The position numbers and the translations under genes are program-made. From NCBI RefSeq assembly GCF_943734655.1, contig NC_071354.1, positions 76,235,838 through 76,299,837 of the forward strand: a DNA stretch of 64,000 nt, read 5' to 3'. Source of the stretch: Sabethes cyaneus (lineage: Eukaryota > Arthropoda > Insecta > Diptera > Culicidae). The notes under the pieces were generated by a model. It was not told the origin of the DNA. It did not search any database and was given only the letters and a program-made list of their open reading frames with translations. Shown piece after piece: positions 48,011 to 58,870 of the stretch; positions within the stretch are counted from its first letter, which is position 1, and the number at the start of each line of letters is the position of its first letter.

Positions 48011-48339
48011 TCGGCCAGATGAAAATGCGTAAATGTACGCTTGTACGCCGTACGAAGCTGACGATGTACAATAACTCTTATAAGACCAGTAGTTCTTTAG
48101 GGTTTGAAGTTGTGACGCTGCTTACGAAGGACATCCAAAGCAGCACATTTTGGTACTTCTAGTTTCATGAACTTATTTATGACTAAAATTAGTCACATAT
48201 CGGTTGTCACAACTGTTTTATAACAACTGTGCTAGTAGGGATACGTGCCCTTGCCGTGTTCTAGCGGCAGGTACTGTGAATGAAATGTGGTAAAGTATAA
48301 GCTGAAAGCGTAGAGCGCCGGAGACGTATAAATCACGTA

Positions 48340-49290
48340 CTGCAGGCCCTGTGTGGAGAGATTCCCATCGTATATCAAGCGAAAGTCGGCAGTCTACGGA
48401 CACGGACTACGGACGTCGTATGGATTCTGGAGGATAGTGCGACGAAAACGATTTTCTTCAACAGTTCCACCGGCATCAAGAACAGAGGGGCTCAACATGC
48501 AAGATGGCTCGACCAGGTCGAAAATGATTTGCGACTTCTGAGACATTAGAGAAATTGGCGACGAGGGGACCCCGTCGAGTTGAATGAAGATGATTGCTTG
48601 AAAGAGCATAAGCACCCTGGCTCTATGCTGCTGACGACGACAGAAATTCACTAAAATAGTATTTTAATGCACCTTCAGAACCATGGCAAACCTTGACCAG
48701 ACATAGGTCAAGAGTGTTCTTCATGTACCGAAGTATCTTTTTAGGTGCATCGGTTGGACATCTGTCGAGCAGCTGGTACTGGCTAAAACAGTTGACAAGT
48801 AGCCACCAGTTCCGGTCTATTTCAACGATACATCCAATTGATTCCAAATCCGGTTGCATTATTGTTCGCTTCCGTATAGTCACTTTTCCAACTTGAGCAG
48901 AACTTCCAATTGAGTTTTGTAAGGTTTGCATTCGTCCAGGCCCTAACTATGGAGCAAGTCTGCTAGGAAACACCTCTGACTGGTTTGGACAGTTTTTCCT
49001 CCAGCATCACGTTCGATGGAACAGCATTCCGAGGAAACAGCGAATCCCGTCACCGTCGGTCATCTGTAACTCCGTCATTAGACATCGCTTTTCGATTGTT
49101 TGTAAGGTTGATTTAGTATGTACCACGTCTTCAGCATTTACCTTAAAAAATCACTGTACGTTGGCGTTTTGCTATAAATACAAACACTGTTCGTTTGTGC
49201 TTTCGATAAATCTACTGTGAAACCTGAAACTGGTCGTTGCATGCTTTTGAGCCATGCAGTGACTTGTCCAACTGACACACAAACCGTCGC
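48340..49290 (-). pseudogene. Decayed Ty1/copia-type polyprotein fragment
   Basis: The minus-strand frame 48623-48931 contains NCFSQYQ..CPTDAPKKILRYMKNTLDLCLV spread over about 45 residues. This corresponds to the region after the copia reverse transcriptase where RYLKGT-type sequence leads into RNase H. Upstream (about 49260-48960), broken frames give CQLDKSLHGSKA, the counterpart of the conserved KLNKALYGLKQA-type block. The catalytic YVDD region between them is not recognisable. Many stops and frameshifts, no LTRs found. Confidence 0.6.
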
Positions 49291-49387
49291 ACCGTTCGAG
49301 GCCCTCTATTCGGTTTTCTATTTAGAAGAGCTATGACTACGGCCATTTGTTAGGCCACAATTTTTTTCCAGTTGACCTGGCGATTCG

Positions 49388-49450
49388 AAGGTGGTCTAAC
49401 AAGCCACTCGTCGTATGTTCGAATATCCACTGGGAGAAACAAGCTGGCGG
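49388..49450 (+). mobile_element. SINE head fragment
   Basis: GGTGGTCTAACAAGCCACTC, then GTCGTATGTTCGAATATCCA, matches the tRNA-like head of the SINE at 541. The body is missing. Confidence 0.55.
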
Positions 49451-49779
49451 TTCGTACCGGGCTACTGTGACTGGTTCCTTTTTCAACTCATTAACAATCT
49501 CTGAATTCTTCCTCCGATTTATTCGATCCGTTGTTACAGCTCTGTCTTCCGTACTTTCATAAACTGTCGGAGCCTCTACTTTTTCATCGATTGTAAGGTC
49601 GCATATGATAATATCGACTGTGAAGAGTTATGGAAAGTAATGGACAAAACGGTTTGGAGTACAGTGCTGTGTGAGGGTATCGGGTGCGTCTAGTCCGTAT
49701 GAAACATGCAAGGGACGTTGACAAGACGATGGTGTTTTCTGCCTCCCTATCAACATTGCGCTACACAGACAAACAGATT

Positions 49780-50650
49780 AACCTGGATAGAACAAGAACC
49801 GAACTTGGACAGAACAAGGCCGAAACTTGGACTGAACTCGGACAGAACTTGATCAGAAATTGGGCAGAATTCGGGCAGAACTTGGACAGAACATGGACAG
49901 AACATGGACAGAACATGGACAGAATTTGAACTGAACTTGGACGGAACTCGAAAAGAACTCGGATAGAACTTGGATAGAACTCGGGCGGAACTCGAACAGA
50001 ACTTAAACAGAATTCGAGCAGAACTTGGACAGAACTTGGACTGCACTTCGAAGGAATTCAGACAGAACTTAAACAGACCTTGGACAAACTTGAACAGAAC
50101 TTGGGCAGAATTTTGACAACTTGGAAACTTAGAAAGAACATGGACAGAACTTAAACAGAACCTAAGCAAAGCATGGCTTGGGCAGATTTTGCACAGAACT
50201 TGGACAGAGCTTGAACTGAACTTGGACAGCACTTGAAGTGCACTAGAACAGAACTTGGTCAAAGCTTGAACAGAACTTGAACTGTACTAGGACAGAACTT
50301 CGATAGAATTTGGACAGAACATAGACATATCTTGGACAACCTAGAAACTTGGACAAAACTTGAACAGAACTTGGATAGAACTAAAACTTAAATTGAACAG
50401 ACCTTGAACAGAACTTAGACAGAGCTTGGACAGAATTTGCACAGAACTAGGACAACACTGAACACTGGACAGAAGTTAAACTGACTTTAGACAGAACTTA
50501 AACTGAACTTAGACAGAAATCAGAGAGATCTCGGACAGAACTTGAACAGACCTTGAGCAGAACTTGCACAGAACGTGGACAGAGTTTTAACAGACCTTGT
50601 ACAGAACTTGGAGAGAATTTAGACAGAACTTGGACAGAATTCAGAAAATA
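49780..50650. repeat. 11-bp-period minisatellite (AGAACTTGGAC)
   Basis: About 870 bp of degenerate tandem AGAACTTGGAC/CAGAACATGGA units with a period of 11 bp (exact in the run near 49885-49920). Long open frames (170 codons on the minus strand) arise because an 11-bp period repeats every 33 nt in all frames. They are not genes. Confidence 0.8.
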
Positions 50651-50654
50651 GAAA

Positions 50655-52235
50655 AATATTAATATAATAGCATACTACAAAACATTACAGAAGTAAGAAG
50701 GTCTCTGCCTACGGGCACGAACGACGGGTTGACGTAGAAATACGAATATAGATACAATTCGATAATGCTGAAGATTTTTTAAATAAATATCTTATTTTGA
50801 AGATTTCTATGTGAGACCTGTAGCACCAGATAGCTTTTGATATTGCTTATTGCATGAAAAATGTTACATTCAAAAGCGCGCAAACGGTCATAAAAGTGCT
50901 AGGGCCTATTTCTAATTCCCGTCGTAGTAAGTAAAGGCATTCTAATTTATATCATTTACTGGATGGATTTAATGAATACTCCAAAATTTGTACTGATTTG
51001 ACTAAAACACACTTACCTTCCAATCCGTGAACTTTGAAATCACTGAAAAGCGATTATTAAAGCATATTATTGAAATTACGCAGCTGACTTTATTTCTTAA
51101 ATTCGTCGTACCGTTTTAAAGTCCGTCTATTAAAAATTTTCATCGTCCGAACTAAAAATCATAACAATGTTTACGAAGCTAACGCGCATGTATTTGTGTA
51201 GGACGGCATGACAGATGTTATTCTGCAAAATTTCGGCAGATCAGGCAAGTTTTCCTAGCTGTAGAGTAACGACAATGCCTTGCGTGATTTATTTTCTTTT
51301 ATGAATGACGGAAATTGAAACGATCAGTCGACATTTTCTTCTTCGTAGCACGAAAAAACGTTGGGGCTGCTAGGACTTCTTTAATGATAAAAATCATTTA
51401 AATAGATCTCAGCTCACTTTGATTGATCGCGTATGATAGACAACAAACTAAAATATTGGGGAATAACTAGTTTTGCATTGTGTGTCATAAAAATGCTGAT
51501 ATTTTTAATGATTTGTGTTGGATAGGACGGGAATAGGCAATTACGACGAAGCAGCAACATACCCTATTTTAGATTGAATCGCTTTGGTATCTTCGGACAC
51601 TTTTTGCTCATACTCCAAGCAATAAGTACGCTTTTATAAGCGATTGTGCACTTTTGAATTTTTCTGGCAGTCAGCACTCAGCAATAACTGGCTAAAATCT
51701 ATACACCAGTTGATAAATACGTTTATTAACTTCAATTAACCAATGATTTGCTTTCATCAATTTCTTCGAAAATACTAGCAAGCACCATTTATAATGTCAA
51801 ATTGATTTGAAATACGACTGTCTTTCAACTAGCACGTGAATACCGGTATTGATATTATGCTAGTTTAAAGATTATCAAGTATTATCATCGTTCTCTGTAC
51901 CTTGCAAGTTTAATTGGCACTCTGCATTTTTGTTATTTTTGTATTCGACTGTAATACAACCAAAAGTATGTAAGGAACTCCGTTGCTAGTCTTGGAATGA
52001 AGATCTCCACTATTAAAATGTCGTCTGCCTGCATCATGTCACAAGCTCGAATATTCTGTCTATCATATCGTCGGACTGTACATTCTTACAGTATTTCGGT
52101 ACAATCGATTGAGGGGAAGAGATGGTTGGGCTCTTTTCTTTAAGGGTTTACTTTTAGGACGTCAAGTTCGTATAGGTTCGATGTTCAGGTAATAAAATCG
52201 ACCAACCACGTGTTTTATGGCTTAACCTCGAAATG
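50655..52235. other. Unassigned intronic stretch
   Basis: No gene recognised. The short piece at about 51385-51485 matches the tail of the dispersed repeat at 36350-36440. The rest looks single-copy. Confidence 0.35.
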
Positions 52236-52249
52236 AAGTCAGGCATATA

Positions 52250-52505
52250 CAATTAATATTTTTTGAAACGGTAGTTCTTTTACAATAGACGAAGGGACGG
52301 TAGAAAAGTAATGGAAATTTTAGAGTGAAGGTAAAAGAGCGGAAAGGTGAGAGAGGGAGTGCGGTGTTAGAGGTAGGAGTCATAACGACTACTTGTTAAG
52401 CGTAGCTACTAATAACCCTCTCCCCACACTCTCACCTTTCCGTTCTTTCACCTTCACTCTAAAACTAAAATTTTCATTCTTTTCTTCTACCGTCCCTTCC
52501 CTACA
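52250..52505. mobile_element. Palindromic MITE, second family member
   Basis: The arms mirror each other: GAAGGGACGGTAGAAAAGTA near 52300 against CTTCTACCGTCCCTTC near 52485-52500, and AGAGTGAAGGTAAAAGA against TCTTTCACCTTCACTCT. The centre is diverged (about 52365-52420). It shares the GAAGGGACGGTA and AAGTAATG arm words with the palindrome at 5245-5464 but is older and less symmetrical. Confidence 0.65.
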
Positions 52506-52930
52506 GCAGTTTTTACTTTCAGGACATCAACATCGTCCAGACTCAAACGAAAGAAACAGTACCTGACCTGTTGGGGCGGGAAGTCTCTGTCACTTTTTTT
52601 ATATCGTAGTAAACGAAACCACAGCAAAAGCGTGCCTACATGTGATTGGTTGATTAATTAATGATAATGCCTAATATTTACGCTTATTTCGATTGTGACT
52701 TGATGAATTTCTATTGTAGGTACAGGTCGAACTGGATTATATACAGATAGATCGAAGTTCCAAGATCGAGCAAATATCCCTAGAATTATTTTATTGCAGT
52801 AGATAATGTGTTTGAACTTCCACAGTTTTCAAGAGTTTGACGAACAAAAATGAGTACTAAAAGTTCCATTTTATTTTGTTTTGAAACCTTCATTTAATTA
52901 TTTTTTGCCAAGAGCTTTTGTGTCTCTAGA

Positions 52931-53115
52931 TACAGCAAAGCAAAGCCTGGATGTTACATTTCGTTATCGAAACTTGATCTGATCTTCTGTTTTTTACGAC
53001 TGACTTCGCAGCCAGCTGTTAGATTACAGAACAATTGCGGGGCTAGTGCTACGACCCTATTGACTCGAACAGCCTCTTCCAGCTGAGATTGGAATATACA
53101 ACGACTGGCGTTTAC
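52931..53115 (-). mobile_element. tRNA-headed SINE
   Basis: Reverse-strand copy: tail CAGCAAAGCAAAGCCTGG at 52933, body CGACTGACTTCGCAGCCAGC and CAATTGCGGGGCTAGTGCTA, and a degraded tRNA-like head near 53085-53112 (GGAATATACAACGACTGG). It lies about 200 bp upstream of the gol membrane-span exon. Confidence 0.65.
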
Positions 53116-53324
53116 CTCAAGGTCAATTGAGGGACCAGATCCCGAGTCACGGAGCCTCCTATTTTATTAATTCTTAATAAATTAAGATTTGCCCTTAAAA
53201 TATTGATTTACCAAAACGCTGGTGTAGATCCAAAGAATACTAACCTCGTAATATGACCACCCTCTACCCTTTGTTTATTTCACGCACAATCACTAAACTT
53301 CCGTTTCCGTCCTTCCGCACACAG

Positions 53325-53442
53325 AACGTCGGTGCTGTTCGTGTCCATCTCGTTCATCGTGCTGATGATCATCTCGCTGGTCTGGCTGGTGTTCTACTAT
53401 GTGCAGCGGTTCCGATATTTGCAGACCAAAGATAAACAATCG
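53325..53442 (+). CDS. gol: goliath, transmembrane exon
   Basis: Completes the split Arg codon and encodes TSVLFVSISFIVLMIISLVW, then LVFYYVQRFRYLQTKDKQS. This is a single strongly hydrophobic membrane span of about 24 residues followed by basic and aromatic residues at the cytosolic face, as expected for a type I PA-TM-RING protein. Acceptor CACACAG precedes and donor GTAAGT follows. Length is 118 bp and exit is in phase 0. Confidence 0.9.
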
Positions 53443-53816
53443 GTAAGTAAACAACAAATGGTGGTCGTGCGCTTGGTTCTCCCCGTTTATGCAAGCATTT
53501 AATTACTGTCTAACGACGGGACCGCACCGTCGTCAGTCCGTTGATCGGTCAATAGATTGTGTAACCCGAGAGCTCAAACCGTGATTGATTGAGTTTGTCA
53601 GTTGTCGCTACCGTAGGGATTTGCTGATTTGATGCCAAGTCCCTAGTGACGAGCAAGAGTTATAGCGTTTCAATTCCGCTAACATTCACGGTATATGAAA
53701 TTATGGAAGTCGATCCTACTTCAAATGCACGAACAGAACTCAAACAAACAAACCTGAATGACCGTCACGATTTAAAATTCACGTTTTTTATTCTTTTTCT
53801 TTTTGTTTTCTGACAG

Positions 53817-53888
53817 AGGCGACTATGTAACGTGGCGAAACGCATCATTGGTAAAATTCCTACCAAAAGTATTAAATCGGATGATAAG
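53817..53888 (+). CDS. gol: goliath, juxtamembrane exon
   Basis: A 72-bp exon of 24 codons: RRLCNVAKRIIGKIPTKSIK then SDDK. It is a basic linker between the membrane span and the RING finger and is strongly conserved in the family as I recall it. The borders are CTTTTTGTTTTCTGACAG and GTAGGT. Phase 0 on both sides, so it could be skipped without a frameshift. Confidence 0.9.
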
Positions 53889-53985
53889 GTAGGTCCTTAA
53901 ACTTTTGGCTGTGTGTTGTATGGTTTTACATAATCTTTGGACATCGCCGTTGACAATAAAATTGCATTATTTTCCAATTTCCCAG

Positions 53986-54062
53986 GAAATCGACAACGAT
54001 TGCTGCGCCATCTGTATTGAACCCTACAAGGTAACCGATGTGATACGCGTTCTTCCCTGCAA
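53986..54062 (+). CDS. gol: goliath, RING exon 1
   Basis: Encodes EIDNDCCAICIEPYKVTDVI then RVLPC and the first two bases of a Lys codon. It supplies the first two zinc ligands (CAIC) and the third (LPC) of the RING-H2 finger. Acceptor TTTCCCAG, donor GTAAGT, exit phase 2. Confidence 0.9.
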
Positions 54063-54142
54063 GTAAGTAAACGACCGCCAGTTTTTGGACTGCCGTCTGG
54101 CCCACCGACCTGATGTTTTGTTTGTCTCTCTATTCACTTTAG

Positions 54143-54689
54143 ACACGAATTCCACAAAATTTGCATAGATCCGTGGCTGCTGGAGCACCGGACCTGTCCG
54201 ATGTGCAAGATGGACATCCTGAAGCACTATGGCTTTGTGGTGGGTTCCTCACATGGTTCCTCATCGTCCTCGTCCTCGTCAGCCCAGAATAATCCTATCA
54301 TTGCCGACTACTTTAGCGTAGCGCCTCCACCGCCCCCTTCCAGTAGTTCAACCATATCGACATCGTCTGCTGCCGCTGGCAGCAATGCCGCCACAAATGT
54401 CCTCATCGGAAGCGGCAGCAGTCGAGCCGGTTTAAGCAATAGTTCTAGTACGAGTAGCAATAGTAGTAGCAATAGTAGCAGCGGTAGTAATAGCAGTCCA
54501 ATCGATTCGGATCAGATTGTCACGATCATTATCAACATTAACAGCAACGATAGCGGTCCTCTTACCAGTGCTCCTCTTGTTGCAGTTCCGACCGGCAATG
54601 AGGTTGGCCGTAATGGCATTGGCAGTAACAATAATGACCCAAACGAAATTTGTACTCTCAACGATAGACGGCAAACTGCCGAAGTTTGA
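54143..54689 (+). CDS. gol: goliath, RING exon 2 and C-terminal tail
   Basis: Finishes the RING finger: HEFHKICIDPWLLEHRTCPM then CKMD. Joined with the previous exon the ligands read C-x2-C-x14-C-x-H-x2-H-x2-C-x10-C-x2-C, a complete RING-H2 that recruits an E2 and transfers ubiquitin. The remaining roughly 155 residues are low complexity: an 8-Ser run after GSSHG, a Pro patch (APPPPPSSS), then Ser/Asn repeats. They end ...DRRQTAEV and a TGA at 54687. The tail is probably disordered. About 80 bases before the stop, the other plus-strand frame reads LPKFDLPTELISR and stays open to 54715, so the exact C-terminus deserves a check. Confidence 0.85.
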
Positions 54690-55800
54690 TCTCCCAACGG
54701 AACTGATTAGCAGGTGATGTACGTTATTCAGAGCGATTTTGTACTAAAGCTAGTCTAAGCGAAGTATCACTATGTATGTATAATGTAAGGAAAAAATATG
54801 TTTCAAGTGGTTTCGCACGCACCGTCCGGAAAAGGAAAATCGCAGGAAGATTTTAGCATTATGATAAACAACAAACGGTGCGATACATATCTAGTTTGAA
54901 TCCGTTCTTAAACAATTGGTCCATAGGAGTCAAACGATCCAGTGCCATTTATTTAAGCTCAATCCATACAAACGACCACACACACGCGTACGTCACAGAT
55001 CGATCACGTTTTGCACTTAACCAAGAACAACCTTGCTCAATCCGGGTCGATCAAACTTAAGAGTATTTGAAGTTACAGGAAAAAAGAAAACAAAACAAAA
55101 TATATTGTAAACATTTTTAAGCACTACTACTTATAGCACGACAAGGAAACAAATTAGTTTGTAAGACGCTGTGATACACAATTGAGACATAAAATTTAAG
55201 GTCATATTATTACTGCTACTGCTATTATGACGAACTCGTTTTTGCGCTACAGTAAAGGCTCAAGCACAACGGATAAGGTCACGGCTGCGGGTCTGGAAAT
55301 CTGACTGTCAAATTTCTACAACGTAGACAGGACCGATTCCCTTTGTTTTTGAACCTTGAGCGAATCAGGGGTGTTTGATTTTGAAGAGGATCGCTTTTTT
55401 CCATGGAAATCTTTTTCATGCAACTATCTGTTAACAGTTTTATATCTATCAACTACAAAATAATTACTACTTAGTACGCGAATATTTCTATTTACTACTA
55501 CCATGTATCGAATTCAAGTTTAGTTCTCTTTGTATTGCTCAGTTCATCCATTATTGCTCTGCTGCTTTAATTTACCGTTCAAACAATTTACGGACGAATG
55601 AGTGAGTCATGTGAAAGAGAGAGAGAGCAAGAGCGATTTTGAGCGAGTCAAGCGAACGTTCGAATGAGAAGCCAAATCCGGTCCAAACAGCAGATTAGAC
55701 TAATCGGTGTTCTTGATATAGAGTTGAGTTCTTATCGAGTGCAATAATCGTAATCATATTTTTTTTCTGTGAGAAAGGATAATAAAAAGCATTATAGTTT
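54690..55800 (+). other. gol: Probable gol 3' untranslated region
   Basis: AT-rich, repeat-poor sequence directly after the stop. The first well-placed AATAAA is at 55781-55786 (GGATAATAAAAAGC), giving a UTR of about 1.1 kb. Contains a GAGAGAGAGAG run near 55616-55628. The end is inferred; no transcript data are available. Confidence 0.5.
55781..55786 (+). terminator. gol: Candidate polyadenylation signal for gol
   Basis: AATAAA about 1.09 kb past the stop, followed by a T-rich stretch. Other signals further downstream cannot be excluded. Confidence 0.45.
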
Positions 55801-56570
55801 TATATTCTACCTTGCATTTTCTGTTACTTTTAGTGTTCCATTAGATTCCTTTCTTCTCTGATACATTTTCCGCACTGCATCCTTCTGTACTCACCCGGTT
55901 CGTTATCGAATCGGTTCTATACCAATTGGTTCGAAGCTTTTTGCATGCAACATCCATCTTGGTTTGGTTCTGTTCTTCTGTTCGGTTCAGCTCGCGACGC
56001 AACATCGCATCGTGTCATTTCGGTGGTTAGGTTTCGATCTCGGCTTGTGAAGAATGTCACCGACCGACCGACCAACCAACCGGTTCGTGTATCGGCTAGT
56101 AGTAGCATGTGTCGCTTTTCCAAAAGCAATGTTGCACGTCAAAAGATTTAGCGTCGTGGTCGTGGATTTTCACGTCCGCCGGTCCGGTATGCACGTAACT
56201 AGCTTTGCACACCCGGTAGTTTAGGCGTGTAACAACGGATGGCGCTCGGAAGTGACACGCGGAAAGTGAGCAGTTTTGCGGAAATTGACCAACGCGGGTG
56301 TGATTTAGTTCAGTTTCTGTATTCTGTACTGTAAGGTAAATTTTCTTGCGCTTGTGTATTGTTTCTAATTATCTTCTTTGCTTGTTATTACGATTGCTAA
56401 CAATTCTGGTGTGATTTTTTCCTGTATTTAACCATTTGTAGATTGAAAAGCGATCAGAAAAATTAGAAAAGTAGTGACGAAAAATGCATTTTGGATTTAT
56501 TTTAAATTGTAGCGCTAGAAATTAAAACGACGATTTATGTAACAGCTTACAAGTTCCTATTTTATTTTGA
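55801..56570. other. Unassigned downstream flank
   Basis: Includes a GC-richer block (55.9-56.3 kb) with tandem CCGACCGACCGACCAACCAA. No gene recognised. Confidence 0.35.
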
Positions 56571-56574
56571 TCGG

Positions 56575-56760
56575 CTGTCAAAATCAGAACAGATTTTGTA
56601 CTTTCTCCGACAATTCTTTACGTTACGTTACTTTACCTAAACAAAGACAATTGACAAAGGGCAGACAGTATTAAATCCTTGATAAAGATTACAAAATATA
56701 GTCGAAACGTCGGAGAAAGTACAAATTCTGTTTTGATTTAGTAAGACTGACAGCTAATAA
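56575..56760. repeat. Inverted repeat with hammerhead-like core
   Basis: GTACTTTCTCCGAC at about 56597-56611 is mirrored by GTCGGAGAAAGTAC at about 56714-56727, with outer pairing of GGCTGTCAAAATCAGAACAG against CTGTTTTGATTTAG..CTGACAGC. Just inside the right arm is CCTTGATAAAGATTACAAAA followed by TATAGTCGAAACGTCGG. This has a GAUUA/UAGUC stem and a GAAAC-GUC segment, reminiscent of a hammerhead ribozyme but with a degraded CUGAUGA core. Confidence 0.4.
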
Positions 56761-56883
56761 AAAAAGGGAATTTCACAGTCGACAGTGCTTACAAGTTCCA
56801 TAAACTCTATCCACGGATAACAGACATTCACATTTTACTTGGCTAAGGTGCAGTAATCAAAAGAGCAAAATCAAACCAAAAAA

Positions 56884-58470
56884 GTGCCAAGCCTGCTCAT
56901 GGTACTAACGGAGTCCCTGCGTCAGCCGACCAAGTCAGCGGCCACCAGTCGTCCCTGCCCTGTGTGCTGGTGTGGTGACAGTTTCTTCCAATACAGTGAT
57001 GCATACAAATGCAATTGTAATCCGAACATGTATTCCGCTGATATATTTTCCGCTCCCAGATTGGGATTTCTACGTGCTGGGAGTTCTGTTTTGAAACTTT
57101 CTGCACACGCCAATGACGCGGTGGGTATTTGCAAGTGCTATCAGAATGTACGAGGTTTCAGAACTAAAGTAGACTTGTACCTTGCATCTAATAATTGCAA
57201 CTGTGATGTGATCTTGCTAACTGAAACCGGCTTGGATGGCTGCACCGATGCCTTTCAACTGTTTGGACGCACCTTCAACGTGTAACGTTGTGATTGTAGC
57301 TCGAGGAATAGTAACAAAAGTAATTTTGTAGCATATTGATTCCCGTTGTTCAACAGTTCCCTGATTCGCAGGTCTATTTAAGGCATAGAAATTGTCTCGA
57401 ACAAGTCTGTGTATCTGCTACTATTAAAGGCATGAACTTGTTACTTGCCGCAGCTTACAGCTCACCTGATAGAAACATGATTGTCAAGTTTATCCCCTCA
57501 ATCCGTGAGTTACGTGACGAAGGGTCTTTAGAAGAAAGAATTCTCATTTGAAGAGACTATAACCAACCGCAAATTTCATTGTTTAATAGGGAGCACGGAG
57601 AACAGTACAACAAACCTCTCTCACTTCCTGCTGCTAGTGCTTCTGTGATTCTGAATAAACTGTGAACGGTGAATAAACTAATTCACCGCGTAATTACCTA
57701 GAACCAGCGTTACTAACCGGTTTTTATAAAAATCTGGAAAACGAGAATAAAAATGTCTGGAAAAAATCTGGCTGTCATTTGATCTAATGGAAGACAATGT
57801 TTGAAAAACGTCTTTTTTGCCTGATTAGGCATCAAAAAGTCTGGAAAATCCAGACAAATCTGGAAGGTTGGCAACGCTGCCTAGAACTAACACTTAATCT
57901 CATTTAGTGTCTTTCTGAACAAGACCAGCTTGGTTTTAAGCCGGGTCGTTCTGTGGCGACTAATTTGGTGAATTTTACTAGTACCTGAATCTCACGACTG
58001 GAAGCTGGAACTCACATTAACGCTGTGCTCCCGGTTATTAAGGCCGTTTTCGACACAGTAGATCATCGAATACTCCCACGCAAGATCTCTAAACCGGCCA
58101 AAATAGATGTATCTAATAGACTGATTTCATGGTTGAGCTAGAATTAGACCGCACTTCACGTGTTAGGTTAGGTTCCACAGTTTCTCGTGCTGAATGCGCG
58201 TAGTATATCTAATGTTTCCACAAGGCAGTAACCTGGGGCCTTTGCTATTCGCCTTGTACTTCAATGACATTGCTATTCTGTTGGGTTTCGGATGCGCTCT
58301 GGTATACGATCTGAAGTTAAATTTCGTTGTAAAATCTATACCTGTGCTAGAAAACCAGACGTGTATGGAACGTGTACAACAAAATTTCGTATCGTCCGGA
58401 GACGTCTACCTAGGGGTCTACCTAACATTGGCGTCTTGTCCACTACGTAGACCGATGCCGGTTTAAGAAT
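56884..58470 (+). pseudogene. CR1-like LINE with endonuclease and RT fragments
   Basis: Plus-strand frame 56884-57285 ends with CKCYQNVRGFRTKVDLYLAS, then CDVILLTETGLDG, the start of an apurinic-type endonuclease. Frame 57336-57551 continues (LEQVCVSATIKGMNLLLAAA), reaching RDYNQPQ near 57555 after a stop. The middle is missing. Reverse transcriptase resumes near 57925 with FKPGRSVATNLVNFT, then AVFDTVDHRILPRK with the first catalytic Asp, and FPQGSNLGPLLFALYFNDIA in frame 58194-58466. The catalytic Asp pair region is damaged: LVYDLKL has lost residues. Several stops and frameshifts, plus a hAT MITE, make it inactive. Clade is by motif recall. Confidence 0.7.
57697..57887. mobile_element. hAT-type MITE, 8-bp target duplication
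   Basis: Termini CAGCGTTACTAACC (57705) and GGTTGGCAACGCTG (ends 57879). CCTAGAAC is duplicated exactly (57697-57704, 57880-57887). The interior has mirrored TCTGGAAAA words. 175 bp, non-coding, inserted in the CR1-like element. Confidence 0.85.
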
Positions 58471-58559
58471 TTAGGGATCACTAGAGAGTCATCGGAGGAT
58501 TTGACAAGCAACTGTTGATGAATATGATGATAATCCCATTGGATTATGTACGGCTTTTA

Positions 58560-58870
58560 TTTTCGTTGGTCTTCAGCAACCCGACTTCTCGTTTGAGCTG
58601 TTGAAGATCAAGTGCTTGTGCAACTGAGGTGTTCATCGAAGAACCTATCACCTGTCGACCACCTCGCACTCGTCTCTTACCAGGTTCCTTTCCTCGTCTC
58701 TACACATGTCACGATTCGGTGTATAACCCTTACAAGATTAGTTCAATTTCTCGTAAAACTTATGCGTGTCATCAGCTTGGAATACTTGTACTAATTTTTC
58801 ACAATCTCAGTCCTTTTGGTATTTTTAACTCCTTAGTCTCAACCGGTTCCTTGCTCATCGGTATTTGGCC
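58560..58870 (-). pseudogene. RTE-type LINE linker fragment
   Basis: The plus-strand stretch TTCATCGAAGAACC, then CACCTGTCGACCACCTCGCA and ACATGTCACGATTCGGTGTA, matches the same region of the RTE remnant at 20.76-20.95 kb. Only this internal segment is present. Confidence 0.55.

Larger units (their letters stand above)
41814..53324 (+). other. gol: gol intron, 11.5 kb, transposon-filled
   Basis: Bounded by GT at 41814 and AG at 53323-53324, between the PA-end exon and the membrane-span exon. It contains a SINE with nested hAT MITE, a GGCCGAA-repeat TIR element, LTR-like inverted blocks with mariner and RTE remnants, a dispersed 1-kb repeat, a copia remnant and a minisatellite. No other exon is recognised inside it. 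Confidence 0.7.

Noticed and set aside
48340..48650. Separate gene in the 48.4-kb minus-strand frame (DLVEPSCMLSPSVLDAGG)
   Set aside because: Adjacent to copia-type remnants on the same strand and lacking its own start or family. More likely decayed transposon sequence.
49750..50262. 170-codon minus-strand frame with regular VLSKF-like repeats
   Set aside because: This is a by-product of the 11-bp tandem DNA repeat, which gives an 11-residue period in every frame. No start context or conserved domain.
54432..54697. Minus-strand frames across the gol tail
   Set aside because: Mirror of the Ser/Asn low-complexity codons. The plus-strand exon has correct splice sites and a RING finger.
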